From NCBI RefSeq assembly GCF_000787775.1, contig NZ_BBPM01000005.1, positions 1-64,000 of the forward strand: a DNA stretch of 64,000 bases, given 5' to 3'. The stretch is from Streptacidiphilus carbonis (GTDB taxonomy: Bacteria; Actinomycetota; Actinomycetes; Streptomycetales; Streptomycetaceae). This document shows, one piece after another, positions 25,583 through 32,336 of the stretch. The notes beneath the pieces were generated by a model. The model was not told the origin of the DNA, did no database searches, and saw only the letters and a program-made list of their open reading frames with translations. The stretch's first letter is position 1, and every line of letters begins with the position of its first letter. A program made the translations under genes and the position numbers.

Positions 25583-27868
25583 GTGGCTGAACACGACCGA
25601 ACCGGCGAGGCGAGCGAACTGCGCACCGGTGATCCGAAGACGTCGAGCGTCGGCGTGCGCGGCATCACCGAGACCGTGAAGTACGCGCGGGAGGAGACGG
25701 GGCCGGTACGCGGACTGCGCACGCTGCTCGCCCTCAACCAGGTCGACGGGTTCGACTGCCCCAGCTGCGCCTGGGCCGACCCCCCGCCCGGGGAGCGCAA
25801 GCACGCGGAGTTCTGCGAGAACGGCGCCAAGGCCGTCGCCTGGGAGGCCACCCGCAAGCGCGTCGGCCGTGACTTCTTCGCCACCCACTCCGTCGCCCAA
25901 CTGCGCGAGCGCGACGGCCACAGTCTGGAGGCCGAGGGCCGCCTGACCGAGCCGATGCACCTCGCGCCGGGGGCCACGCACTACACCCCGATCTCCTGGG
26001 ACGACGCCCTGCGACTCACCGCCGACCGGCTGCGCGCCATGGACGATCCGAACCGGGCCGTCTTCTACACCAGCGGACGCACCAGCAACGAGGCCGCCTT
26101 CGCCTACCAACTGCTGGCCCGGCGCCTCGGCACCAACAACCTGCCCGACTGCTCGAACATGTGCCACGAGTCCAGCGGCGCGGCCCTGTCCGAGACCATC
26201 GGCGTGGGCAAGGGCGTGGTCACCCTGCAGGACATCACCGACCACGCCGAGCTGATCATGGTCGTCGGCCAGAACCCCGGCACCTGCCACCCGCGCATGC
26301 TGACCGCGTTGGAACAGGCCAAACGGCGCGGAGCGAAGATCATCGCCGTCAACCCGCTGCCCGAAGCCGGGTTCGGCCGGTTCCACAACCCGCAGAACGT
26401 GCGCGGCCTGGCCGGTCCCGGTACCCAGCTGACCGACCGCCACCTGCCGATCCGCGTCAACGGCGACCTCGCCTTCTTCGCCGGCCTCAACCGGGCCTTG
26501 CTGGCCGCGGAGGAAGCCGCCCCAGGCACCGTGTTCGACCACGACTTCATCGACCGCTACTGCGACGGGCTCGACGCGGCGGTCTCGGGGTGGCGCGGCC
26601 TGGACTGGGCGCGCATCGAGGAGCTCAGCGGCCTGACCCGGCGCGCGATCGAGCGCACCGCCGCCGACGTCATCGCTGCCGACAGCGTGATCGTCTGCTG
26701 GGCCATGGGCCTGACCCAGCACCGCAACGCCGTGCCGACCATCCGGGAGATCGTCAACTTCCTGCTGCTGCGCGGCAACATCGGCCGCCCGGGCGCCGGG
26801 CCCGCCCCGATCCGCGGCCACAGCAACGTCCAGGGCGACCGCACGGTGGGGATCTGGGAGAAGATGCCCGACGCCTTCCTGGACAAGCTCCGCGACGAGT
26901 TCGGCTTCGAGCCGCCCCGCGCCCACGGCCTCGACACCGTCGACTGCATCCGGGCCATGCGCGACGGCAGGATTGACGTCTTCTTCGCCCTCGGGGGCAA
27001 CTTCGCCGCCGCAACCCCGGACACCGCCGTCACCGAGACCGCGCTGGCCAACTGCGCGCTGACCGTCCACGTCGCCACCAAGCTCAACCGCTCCCACCTG
27101 TGCCACGGCACCGAGGCACTGCTACTGCCCTGCCTGGGCCGCACCGAGCGCGACATCCAGGACGGCGGCGAACAGTTCGTCACCGTCGAGGACTCCATGG
27201 CGATGGTCCACGCCTCACGCGGGCGCCTGCTGCCCGGTTCGCCGCAGCTGCGCAGCGAGGTCGCGATCGTCACCGGCCTCGGCCGGGAGCTCTTCGGCGA
27301 CGCGCTCGGCTGGAGCGAGATGGCTCGGGACTACTCCGTGATCCGCCGTCACATCGAGCACGTCGTCCCCGGCTTCCACGCCTACGAACAGCGCGTCGCC
27401 CAGCCCGGCGGGTTCATGCTGCCGCGCGGACCGCACGACGCGCGTACCTTCCCCACGGCCACGGGCAAGGCCCGGTTCACCGTCAACCCGGTCACCGCGG
27501 TCGAGGTCCCGGCGGGTCGGCTGCTGCTGACCACGGTCCGTTCCCACGATCAGTTCAACACCACCGTCTACGGCCTCGATGACCGCTACCGCGGCGTCAC
27601 CGGCGGCCGCCGCGTCGTCTTCCTGAACGAGGACGACCTGCGCGAGCTGGACCTCCACGACGGCGACCTGGTCGACCTGGTCAGCGACTACCCGGACGGC
27701 GAACGCCGCGCGCCCAGCTTCCGCGCCACCCGCTACCCCACTCCGCGCGGCTGCGCCGCGACCTATTTCCCGGAGGCCAATGTGCTGGTCCCGCTCGACT
27801 CGACGGCGGAGACCAGCAATACGCCGAACACCAAGTCCGTGATCGTCCGCCTCGAACCCGCCCGCTGA
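25583..27868 (+). CDS. FdhF/YdeP family molybdopterin oxidoreductase
   Basis: A 761-residue protein homologous to formate dehydrogenase H but of the YdeP type. The N-terminal CPSCAWADPP region ends in FCENGAKA, so it does not carry the standard four-cysteine Fe-S spacing. The molybdopterin domain contains RTSNEAAFAYQLLARRLGTN, NMCHESSG (Cys at the Mo site), GQNPGTCHPRMLTALEQAKR, NFLLLRGNIGRPGAG and IRGHSNVQGDRT. The C-terminal dinucleotide-binding beta-barrel includes LLLTTVRSHDQFNTTVYG. The electron donor and acceptor are unknown; formate or acid-stress roles are proposed for relatives. It is co-directional and 10 bp from the channel-like gene. Confidence 0.9.
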   Translation: MAEHDRTGEASELRTGDPKTSSVGVRGITETVKYAREETGPVRGLRTLLALNQVDGFDCPSCAWADPPPGERKHAEFCENGAKAVAWEATRKRVGRDFFATHSVAQLRERDGHSLEAEGRLTEPMHLAPGATHYTPISWDDALRLTADRLRAMDDPNRAVFYTSGRTSNEAAFAYQLLARRLGTNNLPDCSNMCHESSGAALSETIGVGKGVVTLQDITDHAELIMVVGQNPGTCHPRMLTALEQAKRRGAKIIAVNPLPEAGFGRFHNPQNVRGLAGPGTQLTDRHLPIRVNGDLAFFAGLNRALLAAEEAAPGTVFDHDFIDRYCDGLDAAVSGWRGLDWARIEELSGLTRRAIERTAADVIAADSVIVCWAMGLTQHRNAVPTIREIVNFLLLRGNIGRPGAGPAPIRGHSNVQGDRTVGIWEKMPDAFLDKLRDEFGFEPPRAHGLDTVDCIRAMRDGRIDVFFALGGNFAAATPDTAVTETALANCALTVHVATKLNRSHLCHGTEALLLPCLGRTERDIQDGGEQFVTVEDSMAMVHASRGRLLPGSPQLRSEVAIVTGLGRELFGDALGWSEMARDYSVIRRHIEHVVPGFHAYEQRVAQPGGFMLPRGPHDARTFPTATGKARFTVNPVTAVEVPAGRLLLTTVRSHDQFNTTVYGLDDRYRGVTGGRRVVFLNEDDLRELDLHDGDLVDLVSDYPDGERRAPSFRATRYPTPRGCAATYFPEANVLVPLDSTAETSNTPNTKSVIVRLEPAR

Positions 27869-28091
27869 GCTGAGGAAGGAGGCCCAGCGGGGACTACCGG
27901 CAGCCGACCGCCGTCGCCCCCGACTCGCGACCGCCTCGGAATGCCTTCCGGCCTCTCCGGACAACCGCTGCGGCCGACTGCCGTGCGCACGGCCCTGTGG
28001 CGGCACCGAGGCGCAGCCCAGGACTGGGCTCGGCGTCGCCCGCGCCGTGACGCGTGCGAACCCGCAGCGGTCGGTCGCCCGCTTCGCCGCG

Positions 28092-28616
28092 TCAGGCCGC
28101 TCGGTTGTGGTGGATGTGCAGGGGTGCCGGGGCGTTCTGCACCGCGAGCTCGTCTCGCTGCTGCTCCGGGGTGAGCTCGACGCCGATGTGGTAGGTCTGG
28201 ACGAGCATCCAGCCGAGGAACCCGGCGCCGATCGTGCACACGACGCCCGCTGCGGCGAGACCCAACCCCAACGCGGCACCGCGCGGCGGCCCGTTCCAGT
28301 GCCCGGCGTAGAACCCGAGGCTGATCGCGAACAGGGCCAGCGCGACGACGTTGAGACCCGCGTGCGCGAGCCCGACCGTCTTGGCCGCGGACGAGCGCGG
28401 GATCCCGAGCAACCAGTCGGCGAAGCCGGGAAGCGCCGCCAACAGCGCGCCCCCGACGCCGGCGATATTCATCACGATCGCGAAGTTCAGCCAGAACTGC
28501 TGACCGTTCGCGGCGTACACCGCGAAACCCACCAACGTGCCGGTGTAACCCGCCACGGGGTAGCCGATCAGCATCGGATGGACCGGATGGCCCCCAAGCG
28601 TGACCTTGCTGTACAT
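28092..28616 (-). CDS. DUF2231 membrane protein
   Basis: A 174-residue membrane protein with four helices. It opens YSKVTLGGHPVHPMLIGYPV, where the GHPVHPMLIGYP motif defines DUF2231, and GLAHAGLNVVALALFAISLG forms a later helix. The C-terminus ends in a His-containing tail (LHIHHNRAA). Relatives occur beside heme, cytochrome or stress genes, but no activity is known. The ATG at 28616 has GGAGG eight bases upstream. The flanking spacers, 27869-28091 and 28617-28886, show nothing recognisable. Confidence 0.85.
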   Translation of the reverse strand: MYSKVTLGGHPVHPMLIGYPVAGYTGTLVGFAVYAANGQQFWLNFAIVMNIAGVGGALLAALPGFADWLLGIPRSSAAKTVGLAHAGLNVVALALFAISLGFYAGHWNGPPRGAALGLGLAAAGVVCTIGAGFLGWMLVQTYHIGVELTPEQQRDELAVQNAPAPLHIHHNRAA

Positions 28617-28886
28617 GGCAACCTCCGTTCGGAGACTTCCTCAAGCGTCCAACCGCCCACAGCACCACGCAACCGGACCCCATCAGCGCCGCCGGCATCG
28701 CGTGCCGGTCACCCGGACAACGACGGGCGGCCTACAGCCCGCCGCCCCCGGTGACCAGCACCACCAGCGTCCGCCGGCCCCCTCGACGCAGCCGCAGCGC
28801 CGCCGCACGGCGAGTACTACGCGGTGGTCGCCTGGCCGGTCGGAGTCGAAGGGCAACAATGAGTTGCTGAGGCCCGCTGAGCTGAG

Positions 28887-29540
28887 TCACTCGTCGGCGG
28901 GCTCGTACTCGCCCGTGACCAGGTAGACGACGCGCCTGGCGACGGAGACGGCGTGGTCGGCGAACCGTTCGTAGAAGCGTCCGGCCAGGGTGACGTCGAC
29001 GGCGGCTTCGACGCTGTGGGGCCAGCGGTCGTCCAGCAGGCGGCGGAAGAGGGCGCGGTGCAGGTCGTCCATGGCGTCGTCGTCGCCCTCCAGTTCCAGG
29101 GCCGCGCCGATGTCGCGGGTGGCGATGACGTCGGCGGCCTTGGCCATCAGGCGCTGCGCGACGTGTCCCATCTCCAGCACCGTGGCGCGCAGTTCGCTCG
29201 GCACCGCGTCGTCGGGGTAGCGGCGCCGTGCCAGTTTGGCCACGTTCACGGCCAGGTCGCCGGAGCGCTCCAGGTCGGCGCTGATCCGCAGCGCGGTCAC
29301 CGCGGCGCGGAGTTCGGTGGCAACCGGCTGCTGGCGGGCCAGGACCGCGATGGTGCGGTCCTCGAGGTCGCGCTGCAACTGGTCGAGCTTTTCGTCAGAG
29401 GCGATGACGCGTTCGGCGAGTTGCAGGTCGGGATCCAGCAGTGCGGTCGTGGCGCGGCCGATCGCCGAGTCGGCGAGTCTCGCCATCCGTTCCAGCCCGT
29501 CGGTGATCGCTGCGAGCTCTTCGCGGTACGCGTCGCGCAT
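28887..29540 (-). CDS. phoU: PhoU, phosphate-signalling regulator
   Basis: A 217-residue, all-helical protein made of two three-helix PhoU bundles. The metal-binding repeats are LRISADLERSGDLAVNVAKL in the first bundle and VTLAGRFYERFADHAVSVAR in the second. The family's start (RDAYREELAAITDGLERMA) is intact. PhoU modulates the PhoR-PhoP system and Pst transport. In streptomycetes phoU usually sits opposite phoR-phoP, but here no phoR/phoP flanks it, so this may be an additional copy. GGAGAG precedes the ATG. Confidence 0.92.
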   Translation of the reverse strand: MRDAYREELAAITDGLERMARLADSAIGRATTALLDPDLQLAERVIASDEKLDQLQRDLEDRTIAVLARQQPVATELRAAVTALRISADLERSGDLAVNVAKLARRRYPDDAVPSELRATVLEMGHVAQRLMAKAADVIATRDIGAALELEGDDDAMDDLHRALFRRLLDDRWPHSVEAAVDVTLAGRFYERFADHAVSVARRVVYLVTGEYEPADE

Positions 29541-29906
29541 TGCTCTCCATTCCTCTGGCGGAAGCCCTCGTCTGCGGGGTCGTCCTCACAGGGATACACC
29601 ACCGGGATGAACTTAACCCGGGCCGCACTCACATGGCTGGCGGGCCACCCGGTGGGCAACGGGGTCCGGCGGCTCTGCCTGCGGTCCCGCCGCCATCGCG
29701 CGCACACTGGAGAAGCGGCGACCGGACCGCCCGAATCGGGCCCTGCGCGGCGACCGGGTGGGGAGGAGCAGATGGCCGAGGGGCACGCTGCAGCCCGGCG
29801 CAGCCACCGCATCCCCGGATCCGTACGCGTCTGAGCACCTTCGCCGCCGGCCGGACCGCGACACCGGCTCGTCTCTCCGACGGCATCGACGCAGCCCGTC
29901 GGCGGC
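29541..29906. other. Intergenic 366 bp upstream of phoU with a weak PHO-box-like element
   Basis: Read on the minus strand, GTTAAGTTCATCC at about 29605-29620 resembles one half of an actinomycete PHO box (GTTCACC repeats). Only one good unit is seen, so PhoP control is a guess. Nothing else is recognised here. Confidence 0.25.
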
Positions 29907-30725
29907 TCACTTCGCGGGGTGCCGTGCGCGCTGCATGTCCACCCGCGTGCCTCGCATCGGTGTCCCCTCGGCCCGCAGAAGCTCAGGCGCCCTCCCGCCG
30001 TGGCAGGAGGCGGGCGTGCCGTCGCCATGGACCACGCGCCACCAGGGGACGCCGTCATCGAGCTGACCCATCGCCCCTCCCACCTGCCGCGGCCCCGCTG
30101 AGATCCGCTCGCCGATGTCGCCGTAGGACGCGACGCACCCGGCGGGGATTGCCAGGACCTGCTCGCGGACCTCCTCGACCAGGCCCATGCCCGCCCCCTG
30201 GGACTGAGCCGGGTAGACGAGGTGCCCGTCCTGCACCTCGGCGTGCTCGTTCAGCACCGCAGGCGTGACCCTGGTGGGCGAGAGGATGTGCGAGACCTGG
30301 CGGCCCGCGACGAGCAGCGCATCAGCGATGAGCCTGCGGTGGCAGCGCCACGGCACCGCCTCGCTGCACATGATCACGGGGCGCCCTTCGTCGGCGAGTG
30401 CCAGGAGTTCGGCGAGGCCGGCGGCGAAGTCGGGGGTGGCCATGTAGTCGGCGTAGTCACGGAACGCCTTCACCCTCCAGGCTCCGTTCACGCTCGGCAC
30501 GTCCTTGGGGGTGTGCCGGCGGCCGCCCAGTTGCGCGATCCACCGGTAGCCGACGTCTCCGGGAAGCGCGTCGATGACGGCCTGCTGGTTCCACTGCGGA
30601 TACTTCCTCGACGAGGGGAACGAGCGGACGTCGACCAGGTGCGTGATCCCGTTGGCGCGCAGCAGGGCCAGTGCGTCGTCGAAGTCGCGTGTCGAGTGCC
30701 CCACCGTGAAGATGCGGTCGTCCAT
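29907..30725 (-). CDS. DUF488 domain fused to an alkyltransferase-like (ATL) domain
   Basis: A 272-residue two-domain protein. Residues 1-165 are DUF488: IFTVGHSTRDFDDALALLRA, VDVRSFPSSRKYPQWN, FRDYADYMATPDF and CSEAVPWRCHRRLIADALL. Residues about 180-270 match the DNA-binding domain of O6-alkylguanine alkyltransferases: REQVLAIPAGCVASYGDIGE, GPRQVGGAM and VPWWRVVHGDG. The transferase motif PCHR is replaced by PWWR, so the acceptor cysteine is missing, as in ATL proteins that bind alkyl-guanine and flag it for nucleotide excision repair. The DUF488 role is unknown. The junction is an uninterrupted reading frame. Confidence 0.85.
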   Translation of the reverse strand: MDDRIFTVGHSTRDFDDALALLRANGITHLVDVRSFPSSRKYPQWNQQAVIDALPGDVGYRWIAQLGGRRHTPKDVPSVNGAWRVKAFRDYADYMATPDFAAGLAELLALADEGRPVIMCSEAVPWRCHRRLIADALLVAGRQVSHILSPTRVTPAVLNEHAEVQDGHLVYPAQSQGAGMGLVEEVREQVLAIPAGCVASYGDIGERISAGPRQVGGAMGQLDDGVPWWRVVHGDGTPASCHGGRAPELLRAEGTPMRGTRVDMQRARHPAK

Positions 30726-30778
30726 GCCTGCCCCGCCCTACTGCGACCAGCCGGCCCGAGGTTGCCGCGCGTGAACGG

Positions 30779-30997
30779 CTAGCCGCTCCTCGGGATCTTC
30801 GTCAGCGCCCCGCCCTTGTGAAGGGCGATGTGGTCACTCTTGTCGCTCTTGATCTCGTACTGCGGGTCGTCCTCGGTGCAGTGGTGCACATGGCCCTTCC
30901 AGTCCACGTCGCGGGTGTGCTTCTTGACGATGACGCCCTGAACGGATCCGGCTTCGGAGTTCCACCGGACATGGTCGCCCACCGAGAATCGTGTCAC
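30779..30997 (-). CDS. DUF2945 (small Tudor-like) protein
   Basis: A 72-residue protein that is essentially one DUF2945 domain: FSVGDHVRWNSEAGSVQGVI, then VKKHTRDVDWKGHVHHCTED, DPQYEIKSDKSDHIALHKG and the terminal AL-KI. The GTG start has GAGGGAC upstream. It lies 53 bp upstream of the DUF488-ATL gene on the same strand and is probably co-transcribed. The function is unknown. Confidence 0.85.
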   Translation of the reverse strand: MTRFSVGDHVRWNSEAGSVQGVIVKKHTRDVDWKGHVHHCTEDDPQYEIKSDKSDHIALHKGGALTKIPRSG

Positions 30998-31249
30998 CGT
31001 CCCTCACCCCATCCGTCGCCCATGCCTACCCGGTGCCCGTCATGCCGGGCCCGGACCGTGCGAACAAGCGGACGTCGTCGGCCTTGACTTCCCAGTATGG
31101 CCCGGCAACCGACGCTTGTCCGCGCACCACGGCACCGTCCGTGGGCCGGAGGACGCCGACGTGCCACGGGCAGCGAAGGCAGCCCCCCGGCCGGGATGGG
31201 CGGGTCCGTCGGCGCGGGGTGCAGCGGATGGCCCGGGATGCGCGGGTCG

Positions 31250-31933
31250 TCAGTCGGCCGGGCCGGCGGTGTCGCTGCCGGTCGGCTTGAGGCCGAGCTT
31301 GGCCTCAGCGCTCTGCCAGTCGGTGGCGATCGCCTGCTGGGCGGCCGCCAGGGTGACCTGGTGCTTGCACACCGCGGTGTGCAGCCGGTTCTCCACCGCG
31401 TCCTTCGGGTTGTTCGGCCCGGCCCCGGCCTTGTGGTCCGGCGAGGGAGGCTCCACCCACAGATTGCGCGGATCGTTCGGGTCCCCGCCCAACTGCAGGC
31501 TGATCAGGTGGTCGTACTCCGCGTCGTGCAGCGCCCCGGTGTAGCCGTAGGACTTCGCGTTCGCCGCCTTCTCCTTGTCCGTGATCCCCACCGGCGGACG
31601 GATCGTGGAGGTGTAACCGCCCTTGCGGCATATCGTGGTAGCAAGGGTGGCCTGCGTGACGGCCGGCGACAGCGCACCGGGCGTGCACCTGGGGTCGGGC
31701 AGCGGCTGCCCGTGGTCGTCCCCGTAGCGGCACGAACCCGCCGCCGGCTGCACCTGTACCGTGTACGTCTTCTGCGGACCCGACCCCATCGGTACCGCCC
31801 CTGTTCCTGCGTCACCGGACCCCGGCCGCGAGGTCGGTGACGCCGCGTCACCCGACCCGGCGGACCCGGCGTGCGAGCAACCGGACAGGACAGCACACAC
31901 CACCGCGACAGCGGCCACACCTGTACGACGCAC
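31250..31933 (-). CDS. Lipoprotein with an HNH-like nuclease motif
   Basis: A 227-residue exported protein. The GTG with GGGGGAG five bases upstream is followed by a signal peptide and lipobox (VVCAVLSGC). A Ser/Gly/Pro linker follows to about residue 50. The mature part has four cysteines (CRYG, RCTPG, TICRK, AVCKH). The stretch EYDHLISLQLGGDPNDPRNL followed by WVEPPSP carries the His and Asn positions of an HNH/treble-clef nuclease core (DH-I-L-LGG---D--NLW). A shorter leading ATG 11 codons upstream is less plausible. It may be a surface nuclease, but activity is not established. Confidence 0.65.
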   Translation of the reverse strand: MRRTGVAAVAVVCAVLSGCSHAGSAGSGDAASPTSRPGSGDAGTGAVPMGSGPQKTYTVQVQPAAGSCRYGDDHGQPLPDPRCTPGALSPAVTQATLATTICRKGGYTSTIRPPVGITDKEKAANAKSYGYTGALHDAEYDHLISLQLGGDPNDPRNLWVEPPSPDHKAGAGPNNPKDAVENRLHTAVCKHQVTLAAAQQAIATDWQSAEAKLGLKPTGSDTAGPAD

Positions 31934-32336
31934 CAGGACTCCCCCGGGCAGGACAGCAATACCCAATACCCTGGAACAATACCGGCATCCAGGCGGGAAG
32001 TTTGACAGACCGCCACATCACCCCAGCAACCAGGAGACCCACCCCAGCCGCGCCCAGCCAGTGGCACTGAGGGCAACCGGCTCCGGCGGACCACTCCCCC
32101 GCACGGGCACCGCGCCCATGCCCCGATAGAGGTGCGTGCGGCGCGGGCAGTGGTAGTGGCAGCGCCCGCAGCGGGCGAGCGCCTGGTGGTGCCTTCGCCG
32201 GCGGGACCAGCGGAGCCGTTGCCGGCCCACCAAGGCTGAGCAGCTAGGATCGTCGGTAGGCTGACATACCGCCGCTGACCGCTCGCCTACTGACGCCGGA
32301 CCGGCATGTCGCACGTGCCGGGGAGGGAATCGCGCG
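31934..32336. other. Intergenic 403 bp between the lipoprotein and helicase genes
   Basis: This is a divergent promoter region. A minus-strand frame (about 32018-32314) includes the Cys/His-rich CGRCHYHCPRRTHLY, but it lacks other coding support. No RNA gene or clear palindrome is seen. Confidence 0.3.
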
